Origin: an uncultured Eubacterium sp.
Lineage (GTDB): Bacteria > Bacillota > Clostridia > Lachnospirales > Lachnospiraceae
Reading direction: 5' to 3'
NCBI GenBank assembly: GCA_934320655.1
Contig: CAKRFN010000003.1
Span: 62,001 to 126,000, forward strand
Length of the DNA: 64,000 nucleotides
Shown here piece after piece: positions 1 to 8,041 of the stretch; the first letter of the stretch is position 1, and each line of letters begins with the position of its first letter. The notes below the pieces were generated by a model. The model had not been told where the DNA came from. It did no database searches and saw nothing but the letters and a program-made list of their open reading frames with translations. Position numbers and translations under genes: made by a program.

Positions 1-78
1 CGGCGGCTTGTGAACCACAAGGAGCTCCTCGTCCTCATAGACAATCATCCGCTCGATCTGTCTCGTTGTCATCCGCAT
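1..78 (-). CDS. RluA-family 23S/tRNA pseudouridine synthase, N-terminal fragment (runs off window)
   Basis: Only the first 26 codons are inside the window. The ATG at 78 has an AGGAGG at 85-90 with 6-nt spacing. The segment reads IVYEDEELLVVHKPP, the typical opening of the RluA/RluD catalytic domain just after the start. Enzymes of this family isomerise uridine to pseudouridine in rRNA or tRNA. There is no room for an S4 domain before it, so this would be an RluA-type enzyme without S4. It overlaps the last codons of the upstream membrane protein (35-78), suggesting one transcript. The substrate cannot be told from this fragment. Confidence 0.75.
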   Translation of the reverse strand, partial: MRMTTRQIERMIVYEDEELLVVHKPP

Positions 79-1153
79 ATGCATCCTCCTGCGCCGCTTT
101 TCCGCTGTAGATCTGCCAGATCAGAAACGCGCTGACCGGTCCCAGCAAAAAACCGCCCTTTGAATATACTTTTACACCTACATAGATACTGACCAGCACT
201 GCGAGTGGCGGCACACCGATCTTTTTGCCGATCAGCCGCGGCTCCATCGCCTGTCTTGTAAAGCTCGTTACGACATACAACACGATAAACCAGATGCCTG
301 TCGCATATCGCCTCGTAAAAAAACGCCACAGCGCCCACGGCAGAAAGCAGATACCGGTTCCCAGAAACGGCAGTGCGTCGCAGATGCCGATCGCCACGCC
401 AATCAACAAAAAGTTTGGCTGTCGCGCTACGAACAGCCCCGCCACACAGATCGTCGTGATGGTCGCCATGATGATGAGCTGTGCCTTGATATAGGTCGTT
501 CCGACACTTCGCACCGCCTGCCCGAAACCGTCATGAAACAGCCCCCGCACAGCCGCCCCCAGATCTTCGATGAGCTGCTCATAGCCATTGATCATGAGCA
601 GCGCACTCACAACCGTCACGAGTGTATATGCCATCACACGCAGCGTGCTGCTGCTGACATTTTTCCAGTTATCTAATATACTGACCGGATCGAACCGGAT
701 ACTGCGGTCACGGATGGAGCTTATAAGCACACGGTAATCTTCTTTTTCCATGATCCACCGTCCGGTCATCGTATGCAGCCGCTCACAACAGTCATTCCAG
801 ACGGTGCGCCCCTGTACGACCAGTTGGTCGGTCAGTCCGCGCCGGCTCATATAACTGCCTCCCGCAAGCATCCCGTAACCGACGCCGCAGACGATGAGCA
901 GGCTCACGAGGATACCGGTAAACAACGCCACATATCCCGCCGCCTCACGGCGCATATGCAGCCGCCGCTCCAGCCTGCGCCTGAGCGGATAGAGAATACT
1001 CGCGATGAGAAAGCCGACACAAAAAGGGAATACTACCGGCAATATATATTCCATCGCAATATATACAGCCAGAGTAATCCCTATCAGTCTGATCCATCGA
1101 TACCATCTGAAAATGTCCCTGTTTTTTCCCCAATTCTTTCTCTGCTCGTTCAT
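35..1153 (-). CDS. AI-2E family / YtvI-like membrane protein
   Basis: A 372-residue polytopic membrane protein of the AI-2E transporter family (PF01594), most like the sporulation membrane protein YtvI. Hydrophobic segments sit near residues 22-60 and 72-98, then a soluble loop at about 105-165, then further segments at 170-190, 225-345. The family signature region near the end (PPLAVLVSIYVGVK, then GGFLLGPVSAFLIW) is present. The C-terminus is acidic. No good ribosome binding site precedes the ATG at 1153, so the start is less certain. It overlaps the following pseudouridine synthase gene. The transported substrate is not known; a role in sporulation is inferred from YtvI. Confidence 0.75.
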   Translation of the reverse strand: MNEQRKNWGKNRDIFRWYRWIRLIGITLAVYIAMEYILPVVFPFCVGFLIASILYPLRRRLERRLHMRREAAGYVALFTGILVSLLIVCGVGYGMLAGGSYMSRRGLTDQLVVQGRTVWNDCCERLHTMTGRWIMEKEDYRVLISSIRDRSIRFDPVSILDNWKNVSSSTLRVMAYTLVTVVSALLMINGYEQLIEDLGAAVRGLFHDGFGQAVRSVGTTYIKAQLIIMATITTICVAGLFVARQPNFLLIGVAIGICDALPFLGTGICFLPWALWRFFTRRYATGIWFIVLYVVTSFTRQAMEPRLIGKKIGVPPLAVLVSIYVGVKVYSKGGFLLGPVSAFLIWQIYSGKAAQEDAYADDNETDRADDCL

Positions 1154-1200
1154 ACTGTTAGTATGTACATGACGCAGGGATCTATCACTGGAAGTTAAAG

Positions 1201-1563
1201 CTATTTTCCGATCACAGCCTCCACACCGGAGATCATGCGCGCCGCTTCAAGCGGTTTCGCCATAAAGCCCGCACCACCGAGCGCACCGCCCTTTTCACAG
1301 GTTTCGGGGCTCACATCCGCGGTCAGGAAAATCACCGGCACATCTGCCCACTCCGCATTGGCACGGATCTGGCGCATCACTTCGAAGCCATCCATATCCG
1401 GCATCAGAATATCGAGCAATATGAGATCCGGCACATTTTTCGCCAGATAATTCAGCGCCATTTTGCCCGAAGGCACAGGAATCACCTTATAGGTCGGTGA
1501 CAGGATCTTCATCGCATTATTTAAGTTTAACTTGTCGTCATCAACAACCAATATCGTCTTCAT
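1201..1563 (-). CDS. single-domain response regulator (CheY-like receiver)
   Basis: A 120-residue stand-alone receiver domain. The acidic pocket (DDD at 8-10), phospho-acceptor Asp51 in DILMPDMDG, the Thr at about 81 and the Lys of MAKP at about 103 are all present, so it should be phosphorylatable. There is no output domain, so it signals by protein contact, or works in a phosphorelay. An AGGAGG precedes the ATG. It lies just downstream of the OmpR/kinase pair on the same strand, with a 72-nt gap, and may be read with them. The partner kinase is unknown. Confidence 0.88.
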   Translation of the reverse strand: MKTILVVDDDKLNLNNAMKILSPTYKVIPVPSGKMALNYLAKNVPDLILLDILMPDMDGFEVMRQIRANAEWADVPVIFLTADVSPETCEKGGALGGAGFMAKPLEAARMISGVEAVIGK

Positions 1564-1635
1564 CTTATGCCCTCCTCAACTGCCTGATCGGATCAGACGC
1601 TATGATTCCATGAAACTGTTCCAATAATTCAAGCT

Positions 1636-2325
1636 CTACAGCTTGAACCGGTAGCCTACACCCCAGATCGTTTCAATGTACTGAGGCTTTGCGGTGTTAT
1701 ACTCGATCTTTTCACGGATCTTTTTGATGTGAACCGTAACCGTAGCAATATCCCCTTCAGGCTCCATTTCCCAAATTGTACTAAATAATTCCTCTTTTGA
1801 AAAGACCCGATTCGGATTTTCTGCGAGAAACGTCAGAAGATCGAACTCCTTTGTCGTAAACTGCTTTTCCTCATCGTTCACCCACACGCGCCGCGCGGTC
1901 TTATCGATGCGGATGCCGCGGATCTTGATCTCGTTTCCACGTGCGGCACCGGGGGACGTCAGCGTGTCATAGCGCGCCAGATGCGCCTTTACACGTGCGA
2001 CCAGCTCGCTCGGCGAAAACGGTTTCGTGATGTAATCGTCCGCGCCCAGCCCCAGCCCGCGGATCTTATCAATATCATCCTTTTTCGCGGATACCATTAG
2101 GATCGGTACATTCTTTTTGTCACGGATCTCGCGGCAGATGTCAAAGCCATCCATATCCGGCAGCATGAGATCGAGAATAAACAGGTCAAAATCCTCCTCC
2201 AGCGCACGCGCAAGACCCTTGCGCCCGTTCTCCTCGATCTCCACCTCGAAATTACTCAGCTCCAGATAGTCCTTTTCCAGCTCTGCGATCGAGATCTCAT
2301 CCTCAATGATCAATATTTTCTTCAT
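1636..2325 (-). CDS. OmpR/PhoB-family response regulator
   Basis: A 229-residue DNA-binding response regulator. The receiver has the acidic pair E8-D9, phospho-acceptor Asp52 (LDLMLPDMDG) and the Lys of YITKPF near 101. The C-terminal winged helix spans about residues 130-229 and ends in ETIWGVGYRFKL, the usual OmpR ending. A GGAGG lies before the ATG, and the gene overlaps the sensor kinase by ATGA (2322-2325)... here the regulator is promoter-distal in coordinates but its start overlaps the kinase stop, so the kinase is translated first. The two form a standard two-component pair; the signal is unknown. Confidence 0.92.
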   Translation of the reverse strand: MKKILIIEDEISIAELEKDYLELSNFEVEIEENGRKGLARALEEDFDLFILDLMLPDMDGFDICREIRDKKNVPILMVSAKKDDIDKIRGLGLGADDYITKPFSPSELVARVKAHLARYDTLTSPGAARGNEIKIRGIRIDKTARRVWVNDEEKQFTTKEFDLLTFLAENPNRVFSKEELFSTIWEMEPEGDIATVTVHIKKIREKIEYNTAKPQYIETIWGVGYRFKL

Positions 2326-3836
2326 GCGGTTCCTCCTGTATGCTCCTGCGGCTGCGTGTCAGCCACCTGATATTTGCGGATCACAAAATACATAATCGTT
2401 CCGATGCCGGGCTTTGATGTCGCCCAGATCTTGCCACCGTGATCCTCAATGATCTTCTTCACGATGGACAGCCCGATGCCGCTGCCGCCCGTCGCCGAAT
2501 TCCGCGACGCATCCGCGCGGTAGAAACGGTCAAAAATGTACGGCAGGTCACGCGCTGCGATGCCGCGTCCGTTGTCCTCGATCTCCACCTGAATAAAGTC
2601 CCCGACATCCTTGATCCTCATGTGGATCAGACCTTGCGGCTTGTCCATATATTTGAGCGTATTGCTGATAATATTATTGATCACACGCCCAAGCTGCTCC
2701 GGGTCAGCGATGATCAGCGTGTCATCCGACACATAATTCATATATTGCAGCGATACATTTTTCGATTCCAGCTCGATCGCCAGATCCTCCACACAATCGC
2801 GGAAGTAGTCCGATACATTGATTTTGTTAAAATTATACGGGATACGGTTCGTATTGATCTGGGAATACAGTGTCAACTCATTCACCAGCCGCGTCATTTC
2901 GTTTGTCTTATTATAGATCGTTTTGATATAATGATCCATCTTTTCGGGTGTGTCCGCCACGCCGTCAATAATGCCCTCGACATAACCACGCACTGCCGTG
3001 AGCGGCGTTTTCAGGTCATGCGAGATATTGCTGATGAGCTCGCGGTTCTGTCGCTCGTTGTTCAGACGCTCCTCGGAGTATTCCTTGAGCCGCTTACGCA
3101 TCTCCTCAAAGTTCTGGCACAGCTCACCGATCTCATCATTTGTCTCCGCCTCGATCGTAAAATCAAGATTGTCCTCCATAATGTTTTTCGTAGCGATCTG
3201 TAGCTTGCGGATTGGATTGATCATGCCACTGTAGATCCAGACCGCCAGCATGGTTGCCGTGAGAATCAGAATCAGGACAACCGATACCGACATATCTACG
3301 ATCATCCGTTTCAGTTCGGGGATAATCTCCCGCACATTACTGATAATAAATGCCGTGCCCTGTGTGCCGTCCGAAAACTGAAAATCTACCTGCTTGATCA
3401 GCGCATGATCCTCGCTGTCCATGTAGGCTCCCGTGTCCTTATCCCGCTCCTCACCAGTGTAATCGGGCAGATTTTTCGGAATCTTTTTCACCCTGTCGCG
3501 ATCCAGATAATAGATCGCCGTGCCCTTGCGCACGAGCAGATAAGAATTTTTATCCTGCAATGACTCATCCAGCTTTTGCAGATAGTCCGTATCCTCGATC
3601 TGCGTCGGATCGGAAGCCGCCAGTTCAAGCAGCGTCTCGTAGCTCTGCTCCGTATAACGATTCAATAGCTGAACGGTGTTGAGCAGATATGTGTAGTCTG
3701 ATGCCTCAATGCCGTAATTTTGCTCTAATTCTTTCATCTGTATGTGGCGAAAACTTAAAAATGCCGCTCCCAAGAGGACAATCGGGACAAATATGATCGT
3801 ACAGAATGCGATCAATAATTTTGTGCGCTGTTTCAT
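2322..3836 (-). CDS. sensor histidine kinase
   Basis: A 504-residue membrane kinase. TM1 is at about 7-29, an extracytoplasmic sensor domain at 30-180, TM2 at about 181-203, then HAMP, the dimerisation domain with His273 in ISHDLKTPL, and a HATPase_c domain with N, G1 (DNGRGIA) and G2 (GGSGIGLSI) boxes. The ATG at 3836 is chosen because GGAG lies about 9 nt upstream and the signal-anchor begins there; a longer reading frame exists but covers the promoter and palindrome at 3861-3897. It is translationally coupled to the downstream OmpR-type regulator. The ligand is unknown. Confidence 0.92.
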   Translation of the reverse strand: MKQRTKLLIAFCTIIFVPIVLLGAAFLSFRHIQMKELEQNYGIEASDYTYLLNTVQLLNRYTEQSYETLLELAASDPTQIEDTDYLQKLDESLQDKNSYLLVRKGTAIYYLDRDRVKKIPKNLPDYTGEERDKDTGAYMDSEDHALIKQVDFQFSDGTQGTAFIISNVREIIPELKRMIVDMSVSVVLILILTATMLAVWIYSGMINPIRKLQIATKNIMEDNLDFTIEAETNDEIGELCQNFEEMRKRLKEYSEERLNNERQNRELISNISHDLKTPLTAVRGYVEGIIDGVADTPEKMDHYIKTIYNKTNEMTRLVNELTLYSQINTNRIPYNFNKINVSDYFRDCVEDLAIELESKNVSLQYMNYVSDDTLIIADPEQLGRVINNIISNTLKYMDKPQGLIHMRIKDVGDFIQVEIEDNGRGIAARDLPYIFDRFYRADASRNSATGGSGIGLSIVKKIIEDHGGKIWATSKPGIGTIMYFVIRKYQVADTQPQEHTGGTA

Positions 3837-3860
3837 CAGTCTCTTACTCCGGTCGTAAAA

Positions 3861-3897
3861 AATAGGATTGATACCAATCGGTATCAACCCTATTATA
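3861..3897 (-). promoter_or_regulatory. palindromic operator or attenuator at the kinase promoter
   Basis: Arms 3861-3875 and 3880-3894 form a 15-bp inverted repeat with one mismatch around a 4-nt centre (core TTGATACC-AATC-GGTATCAA). A TGTTATAAT extended -10 (TATAAT at 3892-3897) overlaps its upstream edge, so transcription would start inside the palindrome. That position fits a repressor or autoregulatory operator. In RNA from metK it would also form a hairpin followed by six U residues, so it could instead end that transcript. Confidence 0.55.
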
Positions 3898-3933
3898 ACA
3901 TGCTTTTCGAAAAACATTTCTTAAAATTGTATA

Positions 3934-4081
3934 AACAGTTCAGAGCCAAGACAATTTTCAATAAATACATGTAAAATGCTTGCATTTTTAAATGTATTTT
4001 TGGAAATTTTTTTGGCGAGAGCCAAACATGAGCAAAAGTAAAGCTGTGTAACAGCGATTTTGCGAATGGCTCTGAACTGTT
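3934..4081. repeat. 148-bp inverted-repeat element (MITE-like) abutting metK stop
   Basis: Perfect 15-bp terminal inverted repeats (3934-3948 and 4067-4081, core CAGTTCAGAGCCA) enclose about 118 bp without a gene. The interior holds two more foldback structures: an imperfect AT-rich hairpin around 3964-4002 and TTTGGC-GAGA-GCCAAA around 4010-4026. The right repeat overlaps the metK stop codon. No clear target-site duplication is visible. It could be a miniature transposable element or a structured 3'-UTR; no second copy is seen in this window. Confidence 0.5.
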
Positions 4082-5261
4082 ATGCCTTTGCCTTCAATAC
4101 ATCCACCTTATCGAGTGCCTCCCACGGAAGATCCAGATCGGTTCTTCCGAAGTGACCGTAAGCTGCGGTCTGCTGATAAATCGGTCTGCGCAGGTTGAGC
4201 ATCTGGATGATTCCTGCCGGACGCAGATCAAAGTTCTCGCGGATCAGCTCTACGAGCTTCTCATCAGAGAGCTTTCCGGTGCCGAACGTATCGACCATAA
4301 CCGATGTCGGCTCTGCCACACCAATCGCATAGGATAACTGGATCTCGCAACGCTCTGCCAGTCCTGCCGCAACAATATTTTTCGCTACATAGCGGGCTGC
4401 GTATGCTGCGGAACGGTCTACCTTTGTGCAGTCTTTTCCGGAGAAAGCGCCGCCGCCGTGACGGGCATATCCGCCGTATGTATCTACGATGATCTTACGT
4501 CCGGTCAGACCTGCATCTCCGTGCGGTCCACCGATCACGAAACGACCGGTCGGGTTGATGAAAAACTTTGTCTTATCGTCCACAAGCTCTGCCGGAAGGA
4601 CCGGATCGAATACATATTTTTTAATATCTGCGTGGATCTGCTCCTGTGTCACATCCTCATCGTGCTGGGTAGATAATACAACCGCCTCGAGACGCTTCGG
4701 CTTGCCGCTCTCATCATACTCCACAGATACCTGTGTCTTTCCATCAGGACGAAGGTAGGTCAGTGTGCCGTCCTTGCGCACCTTTGTCAACTGCAATGCC
4801 AGCTTGTGTGCGAGTGAAATCGGATAAGGCATATACTCCTCGGTCTCATTCGTCGCATAGCCGAACATCATACCCTGATCGCCTGCTCCGGTGTCCAGAT
4901 CATCCTTTAATGCGCCTTCCTTTGCCTCCAGCGCCTTGTCAACACCCATTGCGATGTCGGCGGACTGCTGATCCAGTGCTACCATAACCGCACACGTATT
5001 TCCGTCAAATCCGGTCCTGGCATCGTTGTAACCGATCTCGTTGACCGTCTTGCGGACGATCGCGGGGATATCCAGCTTTGCCTGTGTCGTGATCTCTCCG
5101 GTCACCAGTACAAATCCGGTACAGCATGCAGTCTCACATGCCACGCGGCTCATGGGGTCTTCTGCCATACATGCATCCAGAATCGCATCTGATACTGCAT
5201 CGCAGACTTTATCGGGATGTCCTTCTGTTACGGACTCGGATGTAAATAATAATTTCTCCAT
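4080..5261 (-). CDS. metK: S-adenosylmethionine synthetase
   Basis: A 393-residue MetK, which makes SAM from methionine and ATP in the cytoplasm. Signatures are present: SVTEGHPDKVCD at the N-terminus, the GAGDQGMMFGYA loop (about residue 115) and GGGAFSGKDCTKVDRS (about 260). Length is normal for the family. The ATG at 5261 follows AGGAGG at 5272-5277; an in-frame extension upstream runs through the terminator hairpin and is not coding. Expression is controlled by a SAM-I riboswitch and terminator just upstream. The stop codon lies in the inverted-repeat element that follows. Confidence 0.97.
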   Translation of the reverse strand: MEKLLFTSESVTEGHPDKVCDAVSDAILDACMAEDPMSRVACETACCTGFVLVTGEITTQAKLDIPAIVRKTVNEIGYNDARTGFDGNTCAVMVALDQQSADIAMGVDKALEAKEGALKDDLDTGAGDQGMMFGYATNETEEYMPYPISLAHKLALQLTKVRKDGTLTYLRPDGKTQVSVEYDESGKPKRLEAVVLSTQHDEDVTQEQIHADIKKYVFDPVLPAELVDDKTKFFINPTGRFVIGGPHGDAGLTGRKIIVDTYGGYARHGGGAFSGKDCTKVDRSAAYAARYVAKNIVAAGLAERCEIQLSYAIGVAEPTSVMVDTFGTGKLSDEKLVELIRENFDLRPAGIIQMLNLRRPIYQQTAAYGHFGRTDLDLPWEALDKVDVLKAKA

Positions 5262-5296
5262 TCCTCTGTTTCCTCCTTGAATCGTAAAAAAATTGT

Positions 5297-5331
5297 AAAA
5301 AAATCCGCTTATTTCAGAAAATAAGCGGATT
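5297..5331 (-). terminator. riboswitch expression-platform terminator of metK
   Basis: Arms 5302-5314 and 5319-5331 form a perfect 13-bp hairpin with a 4-nt loop, followed in the transcript by a run of seven U. It lies between the SAM-I aptamer and the metK start, the classic position for ligand-dependent premature termination. Confidence 0.92.
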
Positions 5332-5346
5332 GACTGCAATATCAAA

Positions 5347-5446
5347 TCCTCTTATTGTTCGATTACTCGCTCAGGCTGGCACCTTCCGAAACGGGGTTGC
5401 CGTGACTTCACAGATCCTATGTATCTCCATCACTCTGAATAAGGGA
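5347..5446 (-). promoter_or_regulatory. SAM-I (S-box) riboswitch
   Basis: The leader carries the S-box pattern: a P1 stem closing CCCTTATT (5437-5444) with AATAAGAGG (5348-5356), the CAGAGTGATGGAG segment, the conserved GGCAACC, the GGAAGGTGC segment and the AGCGAGTAATCGA joining region. Part of the 3' P1 side can alternatively feed the terminator region. In this family SAM binding stabilises P1 and allows termination, so metK is on when SAM is low. Confidence 0.92.
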
Positions 5447-5485
5447 TATTGTTTGCCTTAACCATACTCTATTTAGTTACGAAAG

Positions 5486-6709
5486 TCAACAGTTATTTTG
5501 AACAAGCACCCGGTACAGTTCTTCCTTGCTCAGTTCGACCGGAACCACTCCCTCGTCGATCATCTGTAGCATATACGGAACAAGATCTGGGTCAAACTGT
5601 GTGCCTGAGCACTCTTTCAGTTCGGAAATGACCTTTTCCATCGGCAGTCTCGGACGATAGCAGCGCATACTCGTCATGGCATCGAATGCATCTGCCACGC
5701 AGATAATACGCGCAACGAGTGGGATCTGCTTGCCCACGAGATTGCTCACATAGCCGGTGCCGTCATATTTCTCATGGTGAAACCGTGCGCCCGCCTCGAT
5801 ATCCTTAATCGCGGAGAAATTTTTCAAAATATCGCCGCCCATCTGCACGTGCTGCTCGATCATCTGACGCTCGTCCACATCGAGACGCCCCGCCTTTTTC
5901 AGCACGGCATCCGGCACGCCGATCTTTCCAATGTCATGCAGCAATGCCACATAAAATATATTCTGCTGTTCCTCCTTCGAGAGCCCCATGCGTTTCGCCA
6001 TCTCGCGCGCATAGATCGCCACACGCTGCGAATGTCCCTGCGTATACGGGTCTTTGGCGTCGATCATCCCCGCAAATGTTAAAAAACTCTCATTTACGAT
6101 GTCCAGATACTGCTGCCTTTGCAGCGCAAGCCGTCTGGTTCGGACTAAGAAAAACATAGAAGTCACGGTCGATACCACATAGATGCCCACCAGAATCACG
6201 AGCAGCCAGAACACATTCAGATCCCGCAGCCGCATCATCCGGTAAACTTGCAGCTTATATGATAAAATATTATCAGTTTCATTCGTCCACAGCACAAATC
6301 CAATGTCCCGCTCATGCTTCGGCTCTATGACCATGTTGTAGTCCATCGGCGTGACCGTCAGCGTATCGCCAGCCAGAACAAATGCCCCGTTCCACGAGCT
6401 GTCAATCCTGCACCCTTCCGGCAGCTCCAGCGTCAATGTCCAGTCATGGAGCGCGATCCGCGTCTCGTTTTTCATCGTCACCTTATACTGGATACCGTAG
6501 CCATATCCGTTTCCATGTTCGGACCAGCTTTTTTCGACCTCTGCGCGGACAGTCAGCCGCCCATTCTCCGTCTGATCCGTACAGGTCAGTTCATGTCCGT
6601 TCAGATAACCGGTGTAGAGATAAGCCCCCGCAAATCCCGCGATCAGACAGACCAGAAAAATCACATTCATAATCGCCCATTTTCGATAATTGTGAACACT
6701 GTTATCCAT
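5486..6709 (-). CDS. membrane HD-GYP phosphodiesterase with extracytoplasmic CBM2-like domain
   Basis: A 407-residue protein. TM1 is near residues 12-34, an extracytoplasmic beta domain spans about 40-150, TM2 is near 165-190, then a cytoplasmic HD-GYP domain. The outer domain resembles family 2 carbohydrate-binding modules (VTMKNETRIALHDWTLTLEL, then SSWNGAF, aromatic rich). The catalytic domain has HDIGKIGVP and HHEKYDGTGY, but the GYP triad reads GYV. HD-GYP enzymes hydrolyse cyclic di-GMP. The start at 6709 has a GGGGGA site 6 nt upstream. It is divergent from a second HD-GYP gene, with only 103 bp between them. A carbohydrate-sensing role is inference. Confidence 0.8.
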   Translation of the reverse strand: MDNSVHNYRKWAIMNVIFLVCLIAGFAGAYLYTGYLNGHELTCTDQTENGRLTVRAEVEKSWSEHGNGYGYGIQYKVTMKNETRIALHDWTLTLELPEGCRIDSSWNGAFVLAGDTLTVTPMDYNMVIEPKHERDIGFVLWTNETDNILSYKLQVYRMMRLRDLNVFWLLVILVGIYVVSTVTSMFFLVRTRRLALQRQQYLDIVNESFLTFAGMIDAKDPYTQGHSQRVAIYAREMAKRMGLSKEEQQNIFYVALLHDIGKIGVPDAVLKKAGRLDVDERQMIEQHVQMGGDILKNFSAIKDIEAGARFHHEKYDGTGYVSNLVGKQIPLVARIICVADAFDAMTSMRCYRPRLPMEKVISELKECSGTQFDPDLVPYMLQMIDEGVVPVELSKEELYRVLVQNNC

Positions 6710-6739
6710 AGCATCCCCCAACTTTTTGATATTTACTAC

Positions 6740-6745
6740 AGTATA
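6740..6745 (-). promoter_or_regulatory. extended -10 promoter of the CBM/HD-GYP gene
   Basis: TGCTATACT on the minus strand gives an extended -10 (TATACT at 6740-6745), 31 bp ahead of the start codon at 6709. The -35 region is weak. Confidence 0.5.
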
Positions 6746-6777
6746 GCATATTTTTTGCAAAATCTGTGATCTGTTTA

Positions 6778-6806
6778 TTGACAAATTTTGAATTTATACA
6801 CATAAT
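6778..6806 (+). promoter_or_regulatory. sigma-A promoter of the second HD-GYP gene
   Basis: TTGACA at 6778-6783, a 17-bp spacer and CATAAT at 6801-6806. The predicted start of transcription falls on or next to the ATG at 6813, and no ribosome binding site lies between, so the mRNA may be leaderless. Confidence 0.6.
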
Positions 6807-6812
6807 AATTTT

Positions 6813-7985
6813 ATGGAGAAGATAAATACAAAGGAACTGAAACCGGGTATGGTGACAGCCGAACCGGTAAAAACCAGAAAAGGACAGGAGCTCATTCCTG
6901 TCGGAACCACTTTAACCAAACAGTTGATTTCTCGTATGGAGTTTTATGGGATTACAAGTTGTAGCATAGACGAGGCTTCGGTGTTGACAAAGGAGGAAAT
7001 TCAAGCCGCACTGCAGGCCGCCATGAACCAAAAGCTGGGCAGCGCACAAACAGAACAGACAGGAGCGCTCGCTATGCAAGACACTGCGAAACATACACCC
7101 AAGGAAGAAGTCGCATATTCACAGAAGATAAAACGGAGCAAGACATTTCAGGAATATTCCGTACATTCCACGCTCGTGACACACACGCTCAGACAGCAGT
7201 TGGAGGGATTTGTATTTGAGAACCGCCCGCTCGATTTCGATGCGCTGCTCACCAGCGTAAAGTCCCTGATCACGCCGGGGCAGACGATCATTCAGTATTT
7301 TGATATGTTGCATAATCTGCGCTCCAGCGACGACAGCGTATACGGACATTCCCTGAATGTAGCGATGATTTCCCGTATTCTCGGAAAATGGCTCAAATGG
7401 AACAGCGTTGATCTCGACAATCTGATCATTGCAGGTCTGCTGCACGACATCGGCAAGCTCAAGATCCCGCCTGAGATTCTGAACAAGGAGGGCAAGCTGA
7501 CCGACGAGGAGTTTGAGCAGATCCGCTGGCATCCGCGTGCAGGCTATGATCTGATCCGTGACCTGAAGATCGATTCCCGCATCAAAAAAGCCGCGCTCCA
7601 GCACCATGAGCGTTGCGATGGCAGCGGTTATCCGATGAAGGCTGACGAGATCATGCTCGATGACTTTGCAATGGTAATAGCGATCGCAGATGTGTACGAC
7701 GCGATGACAGCCGCACGGAAATACCGCGCGCCGCTCTGTCCGTTCCAGGTGATCCGCGAGTTTGAGCGTGACGGATACCATAAATTCAAGACCGAATATC
7801 TGTTGACGTTCCTCCGCCACATCGCGACGACTTATCAGAACAACCGCGTGATTTTAAGTGACGGACGGGCTGCCAAGATCATTCTGTTGAACCAGCATTC
7901 CCTCTCCACACCGCTTGTGCAGTTGGATGACGGTTCGTGCCTTGATCTGGCGACATCCTCACTGTATATTCAGTCAATTATATAG
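6813..7985 (+). CDS. soluble HD-GYP domain protein
   Basis: A 390-residue cytoplasmic protein. The N-terminus (about 1-60) has the LKPGMV motif and small beta region usually found ahead of HD-GYP domains. After a variable linker, HD-GYP spans about 165-330 with HSLNVA, HDIGKLKIP and a complete HHERCDGSGYP. A C-terminal beta extension of about 55 residues follows (GRAAKIILLN, then LVQLDDGS). The family degrades cyclic di-GMP or relatives. Unlike its divergent neighbour it has no membrane segment and keeps the full GYP triad. The ATG at 6813 fits the family N-terminus although no Shine-Dalgarno precedes it. Confidence 0.88.
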   Translation: MEKINTKELKPGMVTAEPVKTRKGQELIPVGTTLTKQLISRMEFYGITSCSIDEASVLTKEEIQAALQAAMNQKLGSAQTEQTGALAMQDTAKHTPKEEVAYSQKIKRSKTFQEYSVHSTLVTHTLRQQLEGFVFENRPLDFDALLTSVKSLITPGQTIIQYFDMLHNLRSSDDSVYGHSLNVAMISRILGKWLKWNSVDLDNLIIAGLLHDIGKLKIPPEILNKEGKLTDEEFEQIRWHPRAGYDLIRDLKIDSRIKKAALQHHERCDGSGYPMKADEIMLDDFAMVIAIADVYDAMTAARKYRAPLCPFQVIREFERDGYHKFKTEYLLTFLRHIATTYQNNRVILSDGRAAKIILLNQHSLSTPLVQLDDGSCLDLATSSLYIQSII

Positions 7986-7999
7986 TTTATAAATGTGAA

Positions 8000-8028
8000 A
8001 AAGCCCCGTGGCATTGCCACGGGGCTTT
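8000..8028. terminator. bidirectional intrinsic terminator
   Basis: A perfect 13-bp GC-rich hairpin (8000-8012 with 8016-8028) ending in AAA/TTT on both sides, placed between convergent genes: the HD-GYP gene (+) and murA (-). Confidence 0.92.
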
Positions 8029-8041
8029 CTTACATCTACAC

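Noticed and set aside
2439..3203. 254-codon plus-strand frame opposite the histidine kinase
   Set aside because: Mirror frame of a clear kinase, His/Arg/Ile-rich without a recognisable domain or ribosome binding site.
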